This document shows positions 12,967 through 24,500 of a stretch of 64,000 nt of DNA, piece by piece. The DNA lies in NCBI GenBank assembly GCA_023313575.1, contig JAJTTP010000009.1, positions 248,001 through 312,000 of the forward strand, given 5' to 3'. The notes below the pieces were generated by a model. That model had not been told where the DNA came from. It ran no database searches and saw nothing but the letters and a program-made list of their open reading frames with translations. A program made the translations under genes and the position numbers. Source of the stretch: Eutypella sp. D-1 (lineage: Eukaryota > Ascomycota > Sordariomycetes > Xylariales > Diatrypaceae). Position 1 is the stretch's first letter. The number at the start of each line of letters is the position of its first letter.

Positions 12967-13323
12967 ATGGCCCGAACCAACTTGGCTTCGATAACGCTAC
13001 TCGCGGCTGTAAGTCTAGCAACGGCTGCACTCTCGCCTGCCTGGAGCAAACTGGCTTTGGGGATGACCCTTGCCGAGGTCAATTCAAATACCGATCGAGA
13101 TCGCATCGATGCCTTCTACAAGACTGCCAGAGACAGCATTGACGGCACTGGCCTTGATGGTGTGGAGAAAGCGGTGGCCGATGCTCTATTCGACAAGTTC
13201 TACCATGCCAACACCCTCCAGATAATGGCGCTTCGCGACCTGAACGACTATCTCTTCTTGCAAATTGAAGACCCAGAAACCTGGTTTGGCGCTAAGGAAA
13301 GGAAAGTCGAGACCGTTGACTTT

Positions 13324-13328
13324 CGCCT
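13324..13328. repeat. Target site duplication, left copy (CGCCT)
   Basis: CGCCT directly precedes the LTR 5' TG; the identical pentamer directly follows the right LTR. Five base pairs is the usual duplication for Ty1/copia integrases. Confidence 0.9.
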
Positions 13329-13530
13329 TGTTGGTAGGTACGTACGTAAAGGAAAAAGATAATAACAGAATGAAAGGTGGTGAGACTGGTGTTATATTTT
13401 GGTCTAAGGTTTATTTATTTATTTAAAAAGGATACGGGCAAAGCCTATATCCTTATATAAACGGGAAATAGGTATATAATTATATCTTACTAGTATATAA
13501 ATCCATATTAATAACCATTAATAACTAATA
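13329..13530 (-). repeat. Left LTR (3' LTR of the element)
   Basis: 202 bp, beginning TGTTGG and ending AACTAATA, where the ancestral end was probably CCAACA. It aligns to the right LTR over its full length with transitions only. The outer half keeps G and C; the inner half is converted to A/T. Confidence 0.9.
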
Positions 13531-13999
13531 TTTATTTTATTTTCTTTTCGTAATTTATTAATTACGAAATATTATAAAAAATAAATAAATAAATAAGTAA
13601 ATAAATAAATAAATAATTAAATAATAAACGTTAATAATATTATTCCCGTTTTACCCACTTTTCCAGTTTTAAAACGATTTAATTATTTTCGATAAACGTT
13701 TTTATAACCTTATTAAAGGTGGTTTTTATTATGGTATCGGTAAGGTTATAAATACCGTAAATTTATTAAATATTATTAATTTCCTTATTTTTATATAACT
13801 GTTATAACGTTATTAAATCGATTATTAATTTCTTTTTATTAATATTACCTATTTATATTAAGCATTAATATAAAAAAAAATTAATATATAAAACTAATAA
13901 AGTGTAAAAAAGTAATAATCGGGTTAAAATAATGTTTAACGTATAATAAATAATATATTTTATATCGAAACCTTAAATTATGTTATATATTTTATTAAT

Positions 14000-15300
14000 T
14001 AAAACGTTACGTATAACGCGTTTATATTTAATAAACGATTAATAAATAATATTACTTTTAATATTAAATTTATTATTATAATTTTTTAATTCTTTATTAC
14101 TTAAAACGATAATATAACCGATTTATAAATTTATATTTTTATTATTAATAAATAAATTATCGACGAAAACATATAATTTTAACTTTTCGGGCTATAACTT
14201 AACGTATATAAACCCGCGGTTTTTATTATTTATTTACTATTTAATTTTAACGTTTAATATTTTAACTTTTTTAAAGCCGGGCTTAATATATTATGCCGCC
14301 GTGGAATAATCGAAAATAACTTTTAGTTAATAAATGGAAAAAATATAAGCTTTTTATATTTGCTATTCGATATATTTTTTTATTAATTCCGGGGGAGGTA
14401 TTTTTAAATTTAAAGGTTTTAGCTTTTTAATTTATCCTTTTTATATAATAAATACTTTACGTTCGTAAATAATAATTCGTAAACCGTTAAAATTTTTAAT
14501 CGACCCGTTTTTTAATATTTTTTATAATCGTACTTTAATTCTTACCTCGGTAAATGCTTTATTTTTTAAAGCTAAAAAGTTTATAATACCGATATTAAAC
14601 GTGTTATCCGTTTAAAATCCCGTAATACTAAATAATCTTAAATCCGATATTAATAAGTAAAAGTTAAATATTAATAGCTTTATATATAATTCCCGCTAAT
14701 AATATTATAAATAAATTTTAAACTAATAAATATTTAATTTTATAAATCCGTATAATAATTTAATAACATATAATAATATCCTTTCGGGGTATTTATTTTT
14801 TAATTTAATAAGTAATCGTATAAAAATAATCTATTATATCGGCGTTTTAAACTAAATATAAATTATAATAATATCTCGGATTATAATTTTTATCCTTTTA
14901 AATTATAAAATAAAAGCAATTATTAAAATAAAGCGTTAATTAGCTTATTAAATAATAAATACGTAAATTATAATAAAAGTTTTATTAAGATTTCCGTAAT
15001 TTTAAACGATTAATCGTAATTTTTTATATAACGATAAAATGTTTTTACCTTTTACTTTATAAACCATTTTTAATTTAAAAATTATCAGGCTTTAATATAT
15101 AATAATATCGTATATTTCGGGTCGTAAAATACTTTTTTCGAATAAAGCGTTTAATTCTTTAAAGTCAGAAACCTTAAACGGTTTTCCCGGTGTTATAATT
15201 TTCCCGTTTACCTTTAATTTAAATGCAAATACTTTATTATTTTTCTTTTTAATATTAACGTATTAAAAATTTATTTACATTATTTTAACTTTATTAAAAG
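14000..15300 (-). pseudogene. Remnant of copia reverse transcriptase and RNase H
   Basis: Minus-strand frames interrupted by many RIP-type stops. At about 14591-14613 the remnant T-D-N-T-F-N-I-G matches the QTDDTL-type motif of fungal copia RTs with Asp changed to Asn by G-to-A mutation. At about 14100-14195 LYVFVD and IGYIIVL correspond to the RNase H core. Boundaries are approximate. Confidence 0.7.
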
Positions 15301-15339
15301 TAATTATTAACTTTTCTTAAATAAGGGTTTTTTTTAATT

Positions 15340-16593
15340 AAGTATAAGGTTTAACGTATAAACTCCGGAAGGTTATTATATTTTTTATTATTTTTAAATC
15401 TACCGTTATGTTTTTATTAATAACCGTAATAACTTTAAAAAATCTTTTTTATCCTTCTTTTTTTTATATATAAATATTTCGTTATTTAACAGAAAAGATC
15501 TTAAAAAAGTTTTTTATATATTCGGGCTATTCCTAATATTTAACGTATTTTAAACCGATTTTTATGCCTTAATTTTTTTAACCTTCGTTATAGCTTTTTA
15601 TACCGCCTAAGCTTTTTAAATCTATATAAAGGTAAAAGGCGAATTTATATTAATACGAAAATAAACCCTGAAAATTAATAAAATAAAAATAAAACCGTTA
15701 AAATTAATTATATTATTAATTACTTTTATTATTATTTATAATCGTAATAATTTTAATTTAATACCTCCGAGTTTTTTAATAATAATTTTATAAGCTTTAC
15801 GGATAAAATTATAATATTTTTCCACTTTATTAATAAATTAATATGCCTTTATTAATACTTAATAATAAATAATCCCGATAAAACGTACCTTATTACGGAA
15901 CTCGGTGTTATCGAAATTTATACCGGCGTTATAAATAATAATATCCGGGGGTTTTAAATACGTATCGATTTAACATTTTTTAAATACATCCTATATCTTT
16001 TTAACTAATATATTCCTTATAAAACGTATTATTTAAAATTTTATAATTATATCGATAACGTAAAAAATAGGCTTTCTATTTAAATATATTATATTAACGA
16101 TTACCTTAAAGTTAAAATCTATTTTTAAATCCTTTAAACTAAATTTAAACCTTTAAAATATTTTATTTTTAATTTAATAATAGTAATAAAATTTATTAAC
16201 TTTTTTAAAAACGTTAAGTTCGATATCGTATCTTATTTTATTTAAAAAATTATATAATTTATTAATAAATAAATGTCCGAAACGTATATAAATTTTACGT
16301 AATTTTATTTCCGTAAAATAAGTAATATCGTTAAATTTAAACTATAAATATCTTTATTTTCGAATAATATTAGCTATTATACCGTTTTTACCGATTAACT
16401 GGTTAATAATATTATTAAAATATATACTAAATCGGTCCATGTTTTTAATTAATATTAAGAATAAGGTATCTGTTTTTATTACGTAAAAATTAATTTATCC
16501 GAAAAAGGTGTTAATAAAGATTATACCGAGTAATTTAATATAAGGTTTATCTCCGAAACGGATATTAACTTTATTTACGCGGTTTTTATCCAT
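15340..16593 (-). pseudogene. Remnant of copia integrase
   Basis: On the minus strand from 16593 the frame shows the zinc-binding first half (RKIYIRFGHLF, corresponding to the H-x3-H part), a degraded C-x2-C part (KFYYYY, Cys to Tyr), and the catalytic core (VIVNIIYL, then PPDIIIYNAGINF). The expected catalytic Asp residues appear as Asn in both core positions, the G-to-A outcome of RIP. The C-terminal segment, continuing in frame to about 15345, retains the order seen in fungal copia pol proteins. Confidence 0.8.
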
Positions 16594-19392
16594 TTTTAAT
16601 TATTAGCCCGGGTATTTTTTTATTAAAATAAAGTATTATTTTTTTTTATAATAAATATTTTAACGGCATTTATATTTAATATAATCCTTTAAAACATGTT
16701 TTTAATATATTTATTTAAAACGAAAATAATATCGGGTATTTTATTTTTTATTATTAATAAGGAAAGGTTAATTCGGTATTAAAAGGATTAATTAAATAAA
16801 TAAGTAATTATAAAATATTAATTATTATCCGATTAATTAAAATATTTTATAGTATTTTTTTTTTTTAATTCCGAAATAAATTTAATGCTTTCGTATTTTA
16901 TTAAAAAAGTTAAATAGTTAACATATCGGTTTACTTTTTTAATTTTTTATCTATTTTTTATTTTTTTACGTTCCTGTTTTAAATATTTCGTAAATTAGCA
17001 CCTTTTTTTTTTATATACTTAATATTTACGTTTTTATTATTAATTAAATTTCTGTTTTTAATAATATTTCCCGCTTTTATTATTCCGGTAATATTTACGG
17101 TTTATATAAAATATATCGTTATCGTTATTATTATCGTTATTATTTTCGGTAACCATATATTAAATTATTCTTTTTATAACTTTATAAATATTAATAAAAA
17201 CGCGTAATTTATTTATTAAGTTTTTAAAACGGGTAGCAGGTTCGAAAAAAATATGTTAAAATTAAGGGATAATACGGCAGGTTCGGTATATAATAAAGAT
17301 TAATTATTATTTTTTTCGAAAATCGGGTCTTAAAACTTTTTAATATAAAAAAAGTTTATTAAGCATAATTTGGAATATTTTTAAATTATTTTTATTAACG
17401 TTTTTAACCTTAATATTAAAAAAAGTTATAAAAATTTAATCGTAATAATATTAAATCTTATTTTATTTAATATTAAAATGGCGTTTTATAATAAAATACA
17501 TTTCGGTAAACGTTAAATAACGGGGGATATTATAAAAAAAGTATAATATTACGCGTCCTAAGAAAATAGTTAAAAATATAATATAAAACTGCGTTTATTA
17601 AATACCGTTAATATAATATACGTTAAAGAAAAAACGGAACTTATTTTTTAAAATATTATAAACTTTTTTTATATAATTATTTTCTTTATTTTAAGTTTTT
17701 TTAAATTATTTTATAATAATCGATAAATATAATTTATTTAAAATATTTACCGGCGGGATTATATAATAAATTTGCTTTTATTAATTATTAATAAACATAA
17801 ATATCCGTTTTAATAATAAGTTAAATCCCGGGGTAAGTTTAAATACCGTTTAAAAAAAGGAATCGTAACTTTTTAAAGTTTTTATAAGCCCCGGTCCTTT
17901 ATTTAAAGCAATTAATAAAAAAAGGGGAAAAAGAAGTAACGTTAAAGGTTGGTATTTTTTAAATTATTTAAATCCTGTAATATACGGATTAATCTGGATT
18001 TTTAAAAAAGGAACGGTCTGGTTATCCCTTTTTATTATTAAATAAAGCTATTTAAAAGGTTATTAATTATATACGGGCTAAAACAGGTAACCCGGGTAAT
18101 AAATAATAAAAAAAGAATAATTAAAATATACCGGATAACCCGGAGGAAAAAAGTATTAATATAATTGCTTTATATTATTAAAAAGTAATTAAATATTAAC
18201 GGGAAAAAATTAAATAATAAAATTAAAGTAAATATTAATAAAAGGTTAAACGCCGGTAAAAAAGGAATATATTTATTTTAACGGCAAAAAGTTAATTAAT
18301 ACCGTTAATATATTATATAACATTTAAAGCTCGGGTTAAAGTTTTCCGGTTAATTACGGTTAATATTTAAAAATAAAGTTAATCGGGGTTATTTATTAAA
18401 ACACGGGAAAATAAAAAAAGGGTTAACCGGGGCCGGAAGGAAGAAATTAATATATAACTATAAAAAAAAAGCTAATAAAAATTATTAATTTTAGCATAAT
18501 TTATACCGCTAAAATCCTTAATTATTATTAAAATTCGTTAGGCGGCTTTATAAATATTTTAAACCGTAAATTAAAATAAATAAACAGCTTATAAATTTGT
18601 AAATAAATTAATTTTTATTCCGTATTATAAATTAAAACCTTTTATATTAAAACGTTAAATTATCGGCTTTTTATTAACTTAAACTTTTTAAAGTTTTATA
18701 CTGGAAATTTAAGTTACGTAATAAAATTAGTTAATATTATTACGAAATTGGTATTATATTTTTTAACGTATATACTTTTTTATATTAATACGGTCCTTAA
18801 TATAAACCGAAACGTTTTTAATATAACTTTAAAATTTATTTTTATAAATTTTTAAAAATAATCTTAATATTATTTAAAAGTTTTTTTAATTATCCGGCTA
18901 ATTTTTAACTTGTTATTAATTTTTTCGAAATTATTAATAACTAATAACGTTTATATTACTTTTTAAAAGTTAATAACTTATATTAAGTCGAATTCTGTTT
19001 AAATTACGATTATAAGGTTAAAAAGTAAAATAAATAAAATAATACGTTTTTATAAGTAATTAAAAAATCGTAATAACGTATTTTTAACTTTTTCCATTTT
19101 TTTTTACGTTAATATTTATTAAAAAGCTCCGGTATAAAGTTATTTTTTAACGGTTTTTAAAAATTTAACTTATTATTAATTATCCGATATAATAAGTAAT
19201 AAAAGTAAAAAAAAGGTATTATACGGTAATATAGGTTAAAATAGGTTATTACTTATTATAAAAACGGGTAAAACGTAACGGTTATAAAAATTTATTAAAA
19301 GTATTAATACGATAAAATCTTTAAATTATTGCGACAGTAACTTTTTTAACTTTATTAATTTATGTTATTAATTATTTAATAATATTAATCAG

Positions 19393-19594
19393 TATTAATA
19401 AGTACGTACGTAAAAAAAAAAGATAATAACAAAATAAAAAGTGGTAAAATTAATATTATATTCTAATTTAAGGTTTATTTATTTATTTAAAAAGGATACG
19501 GGCGAAGCCCGTATCCTTATATAAACGGGAGATAGGTACATAGTTATATCCTACTGGTATGTGGGTCCATACCAGTGACCACTAACAACCAATA
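19393..19594 (-). repeat. Right LTR (5' LTR of the element)
   Basis: 202 bp, same length as the left LTR. It begins TATTAATAAG where the left copy has TGTTGGTAGG, and ends CAACCAATA. Its outer (right) half keeps G/C, including the stem GATACGGGC/GCCCGTATC; its inner half is mutated. Confidence 0.9.
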
Positions 19595-19599
19595 CGCCT
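19595..19599. repeat. Target site duplication, right copy (CGCCT)
   Basis: Directly follows the right LTR and matches the left copy at 13324-13328. Confidence 0.9.
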
Positions 19600-19702
19600 A
19601 CCTAAAGAGCTCTTGGAAACTTGTGGTGTCTTCGATACGGGTGACAAGATGTTTCCGGTTAAGGATATCCCCAATTGTAAAGTTTGCTCAGTACAATGGT
19701 GA

Positions 19703-21592
19703 AGGGATAAGAAAGCGAATAGCTCCTAATGCCCCTTCATATGGCCTCTAAGTTATTAAGGAGCTATGTGTCATTAGGCCCAATGGTATTCGGTAGCGGC
19801 AAATACCTCTAAGTGTCAGTATTTCTAGCTCTTGAACTGAACGGTGGCAGTAAACCGGTGTCTATTCTGTAAGATTACTAGACTGCGCAAGTGCAAAGGT
19901 CACCATAATCGCTAAGAGTATGATAACCACGTTAACTAAGGATTCAATCATCCTCATCTTAAGAATACACATGATACTAGCATCGCGTTTGGTTAAGCCC
20001 TAAGATAGATAAAAATCTTGTTATGCTATAGGGAAAGAGTAAACTGTCCAATCTATCTAAAAGGGAAAAAAAGAAGAAAGTCAGATATAAAAGGAGTAAC
20101 CACATATTTATATAAGTCACGATCCTCCAACCCCTATCCTGAACTATTTTGGAGCTTTCTAAATTAGGGGCTCAATGGACCGCGAAAACTACGGACCCTT
20201 TTTGTCACGTGACAAAGGGATAGGGGCGCTAACAGCGCCCTCTCCGCTGCTATAGAGACTACGATAAACTAGAATTATCTATAAGTAGGGGGCTTCGCCC
20301 CCTGCGGTTCTAGTAGAAGGCCAGAGTTTAATAACTATTCAACCTCTACCTATACTACAGTGACTCTCTGGCTACTATCTTTCACTCTGCGCCCAAACCC
20401 TCTAACACCCCTATTGTACGAGGCTCAACTGATCGTGATACTTTTAAATAATGCTTCAGGGACTGATTTTTAGCATCAGTGCTCTTGATATATTGCGGGG
20501 TGAACGAAGTGACCTGGGAACGGACTCGAGGGCTTGGGGATCAGTTCGTTCCCCGTAGAATACTGGATAAAGAGCACGCGTTCCCTATCTGTAGTTACGT
20601 GCCCCATTCTCTTACAGGCGCCGCCTTCTCTTCTTGGCAGCCGTATAACGAGCTGATCATTGCCCGTAATCTAAGAACTGGTTCAAACTCACTATCTGCT
20701 CACATGATGCATGTTCATCAATGGTGCCCAGGTTATATTGCAGCCAGTCTTTTGGTTACGCCTCATACGTTTGTTGTGCTAGCTGTTATGATGATCCCTG
20801 GAACATTATGCATGCACCAACGCAACAGTGCTCTAAATCCGGGCAACTATCAGTCCATTATATGTGCACAAATAAGGTGGCTAAGTTATATTAGTGGTTT
20901 TATTGTAGAATGGAATTAGGGTAGTGGTGCCCACTCCGGTGAGATGGGCCTCACTTTCAGTCGGCGGCGAACAGTTGGCGTTTTCATGTGATCTCTCTCA
21001 TCAGGCGTTATAACAGTGCTTCTGTTACGGTTAGTTGAGCCTCGGTTAGGTGGGACTATTCTATAGGGAGGATCGAACCTGGGAGAGCAGGGGTCCTTAA
21101 GTCCGTTGAGCGCCAGGGTGTATAAGTAGAGGGATTCCCCCATCCCCGGTCTAGTAATCCTTCTACATATTTATATACAATTCCTACCCTATATCCTTTC
21201 CCCCGATCTTCCGAACGTAATAACCTTCAAGGCTATTTTCCAGTGTCTAATGCTGCAATCTTGCGGGTTGGACGAAGCGGCCTAGGAACCACCGGGCGTG
21301 ACTGGGAATCTATCATATTGGCATGTTATATTAAAGATGAAGTATCGTTAAGAACACTAGTTATTTTTGACACGAATACTATGGACATACAACTATTGGT
21401 ACCCAGATTTTTAAGGAAAGGAAAGAGAAAAGGAAAAGCAAGAAAGCGGAAACAACGGAGGAAAGCAAAATCAAAAGAGTAATTCAAGACCTAGTATTCA
21501 AGTGAAGGCTGTGGCACACCAGACGGGATATCAGACATTAAACCGACAAAACTCCAATACCAGTAACCGTGTACAAGTTGTGAAAAATAAGG
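19703..21592. other. Intergenic region with hairpins and repeat-like pieces
   Basis: No gene recognised. A frame at 20479-20919 lacks an early ATG and family motifs. The interval contains the hairpin cluster at 20197-20303 and two diverged copies of a ~29-nt motif at about 20493 and 21261. It looks like an accumulation of transposon debris, though I cannot name the elements. Confidence 0.45.
20197..20303. repeat. Cluster of three perfect inverted repeats
   Basis: A perfect 16-bp palindrome TTTGTCACGTGACAAA (20201-20216) lies inside an imperfect CCC/GGG extension. A 7-bp stem GGGCGCT/AGCGCCC follows at 20224-20240, and then a 7-bp stem AGGGGGC/GCCCCCT at 20287-20303. The context upstream of the palindrome resembles the end of a DNA transposon, but no partner copy was found in the window. 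Confidence 0.55.
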
Positions 21593-24500
21593 TTACGGGC
21601 TTGGTAGTTTTAGAAGCTCGCGTGTGCAAAACTCCATAATAAGCACCCTTCCTGATTTACGTCCGACTGCTACCTTGGAGCCAGATGTCGAAGAGCATCT
21701 GACATCATCCCCATATGGCAATACGAGTAAATCGTTCCCATCCAACGTTATCCAGTCCATTTGCGTGTTATAATCCTTCCTGATACCATAGCCGACACGG
21801 TGGATTTGTAGAAGGTTGAGTGTAGTTGCGTTGAATAGCACAGAAAGTTCCGTAATATCAGGCTGTGTTAGCGGTGTTGGTTGAGGCAGATTATTTAGGG
21901 AAATAGCCCCAGTATCAGTAAGGAGAGACTGGTCATTGTCCTGAAACTGTAGGCTAATATAGGCAGAAGTACCGAAGTCATATGTTCGCTGCGGCGCACC
22001 CGTGTCGACCGACCAGAGCTGGACCGTTTTATCATATGACCCTGACGCCACCAGTTTTGAGTCGCTCGAGAATGCCACAGACATAACCCAGTGTTTATGG
22101 CCCTCGAGTATCTGATATAGCGCCCCCGTGTCGACCGACCAGAGCCGGACGGTTTTATCATATGACCCTGACGCCACCAGTTTTGAGTCCGCCGAGAATG
22201 CCACCGACGTAACCCAGTGTTCATGGCCCTCGAGTATCTGATATAGCGCCCCCGTGTCGACCGACCAGAGCCGGACGGTTTCATCGCATGACCCCGAAGC
22301 CACCAGTTTTGAGTCCGCCGAGAATGCCACCGACATAACCCAGTGTTTATGGCCCTTAAGTATCTGATAAAGCGCCCCCGTCTCAACCGACCAGAGCTGG
22401 ACGGTTTTATCATATGACCCTGACGCCACCAGTTTTGAGTCGATCGAGAATGCTACCGACGTAACCCGGTTTTTATGGCCTTCGAGTATCTGATATAGCG
22501 CCCCCGTGTCGACAGACCAGAGCCGGACGGTTTTATCGCATGACCCCGACGCCACCAATTTTGAGTCGCCCGAGAACGTTACCGATTTAACTTCACTTTT
22601 ATGGCCCTCGAATTTCTGAAATTTGGTATCCCAGCTCGTTGCTACTTTCGACTTAAGGGATATCCAAGAAGGAATTTCATGCCGAAACATTGTTCGTATG
22701 TCGCTTTTTTCCGGCGCAAACATTAATGCCGAGCAGTATATTTGGAGCGGCGTGTCCCGTACTATTAGTTCGGTCCCATCGATAAAGGCTGCGGCATCGC
22801 CTAGAAACGCTCGCATCTGTCGGCAGGTTTCGGGCTAAACTAAGTTAGAGGTTTATTAATGGCATGCGATGATACGTAATGAATAGACCTACTTTCAAAA
22901 ATGCTTTTAGCATGTCAATGGTGTATCTGTTCTTGAATCCTTCTCCGACCAGGATTAGCACCTCTAGCCAATGAAGGAAGTGTTTCTGAAGAAACCCGTA
23001 GACTGGACCGCCATCCGATATCAGATCTCCATCGAATGCCAGATCTCCTGCTCGTTTGAGATGGAAAGTCCAATACCGACACGCATACTGAACTTCTGGC
23101 TGTATGCATTCATTTACCATATTGGTTTCGATAGAGCTCAGATGAGTTCCTGGCCATTGTATCCCGCAGATGTCTTGCCGAAGAGACCGATTCATAACTC
23201 GCAAGCAATGTTCAGCTAGCTTCCGGTGGGTTTCTTTCTCGTCGATGCGGAACTGCTTATCCTCCATTCCTAAGAGGAAATCGCGAAAAGAGAGATGGAA
23301 CAATTTGACAGGCAAATCCGGCGACGAAGGGACATCTAGTACCGAATGCAGCCAATCTAATCTCGTATCGATAGTATCTTGGTCCATATCAAGTAATCGT
23401 GCGAGGGCTGAGGTGCAAAGAGGGCTTTCAAGAACCACGATTGGGCCCACGATATCTCGAAATTCTTGTGTGACCTCACGTCTCTCCCGATCCGGCAGTT
23501 CCACAAGCATTTGGTTCAGAACAGGGAGGTAGGTTGCATTCAACTTCGACTCCTGGCTTTGGCTTTTGGTCTGCTGCTCCAAAACTATTTGAAGCTTCCT
23601 GAAGGGATTGCTTCTTTTGCGGTCGGCCAGGAACCGACTAGTCGTTGCAGCGAAAATGAAAAGAGGGATGGCCATAGTGACAAGGGCCTTAATTTCCGAC
23701 TGTTGCGGCCAATCAGTGGGAAGTTTCCTCCTGTCCTCAAGTACAGATTGGTTGTACTCGGTTTTGATCCTAGCAAGCTCATGGTTAAAGTACGCCGTCA
23801 AATCATGTTCCATTACCGCCGGTTCAATTTCGTGCAGGATTAAGTGTTGGTACATGCCGTCTATAGCGTTGAACCCGAGGCGGATAGGTAGTTCGGGCCG
23901 GCTAGTGGCGAAGATCCGCAACCGTGGAGACTGTAGCGTTTGAACTTTAGAGAAGAGATGAATAATAGTTTCGACGTCTTCCTCTCGCTCACATTCATCC
24001 AAGGCGTCGACGACAATGAGGATGGTACCAGTACTATCTTTCGTAGCAACTTGAGACTGCGATAAAGGCCCAAGTACTAGCTTCTCGAACTGGTCTCCCA
24101 TCGCCCCTGTGGAAATGGCAGGGTCGTCGTCCATGGCTTTCTTGATGTGCGGAGCGACGCCCGGTACGGTCTTCACTAACTGTGTAGCCAGAGTAGTAAA
24201 GAACCTGGATGCTCCTCCTCGCTCACCCTCGCCCCTCTTGAAGAAGAAGCTGCCACCGAGCTGGCAGCGGTCGTGAAATGACCGGGCAACAGTGCGCGAA
24301 ACTGTTGACTTACCGGTACCAGCCATGCCGTTTAGCCAAAAGATACCTTTGCCTTCAACATCATCTGCCCACTTGTGTATTTCGCCGAGGAGTTGAACGC
24401 GCGTGTCTGGGAGGCAGGTCGCATTATGTTCTTCAGAATGGGAGTCGAAGGCCGCACCGACGGCAATAGGAAGTCGACTTAGTACGGCTTTTTGGTCAAG

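Larger units (their letters stand above)
13329..19594 (-). mobile_element. Ty1/copia LTR retrotransposon, complete but RIP-decayed
   Basis: 6,266 bp bounded by two 202-bp LTRs and flanked by CGCCT duplications. The interior is extremely AT-rich; CpA and TpG are almost gone while CpG is retained, and runs of TTA/TAA dominate, as expected from RIP. Translated on the minus strand, pol remnants are still readable between stops in the order integrase, reverse transcriptase, RNase H. This order (integrase before RT) identifies copia rather than gypsy. A purine-rich stretch on the minus strand next to the left LTR (13531-13550) is a polypurine tract candidate, agreeing with minus orientation. No intact frame remains, so it cannot move by itself. 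The upstream part (about 16.6-19.4 kb) should hold gag and protease but is too mutated for me to delimit. Confidence 0.93.
12967..19702 (+). pseudogene. Small secreted protein gene split by a retrotransposon
   Basis: The left part, 12967-13328, starts with a clear signal peptide (MARTNLASITLLAAVSLATA) and encodes 120 residues of an acidic, helix-rich mature protein without cysteine. The frame is then broken by the copia element. On the other side, from 19600 to the TGA at 19700-19702, the same phase stays open for 34 codons (from KELLETCGVFD to NCKVCSVQW). Taken without the insert and one copy of the 5-bp duplication, the two parts make one 154-codon frame. All three cysteines lie in the right part. 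As it stands, the left part reads only 11 codons into the LTR before a stop (about 13360), so at most a protein with a short foreign tail could be made. Function is unknown; size and secretion resemble candidate effectors, but that is inference. Confidence 0.72.

Noticed and set aside
20479..20919. 146-codon open frame on the plus strand
   Set aside because: It opens with GTG, the first ATG is near the middle, no family motif is present, and it lies in repeat-like sequence.
21040..21125. tRNA-like sequence on the minus strand with a TTCGATC loop and a TGGC-type box A
   Set aside because: The acceptor stem cannot be formed and the anticodon arm does not pair; the box spacing is too short. At best a SINE or tRNA relic.
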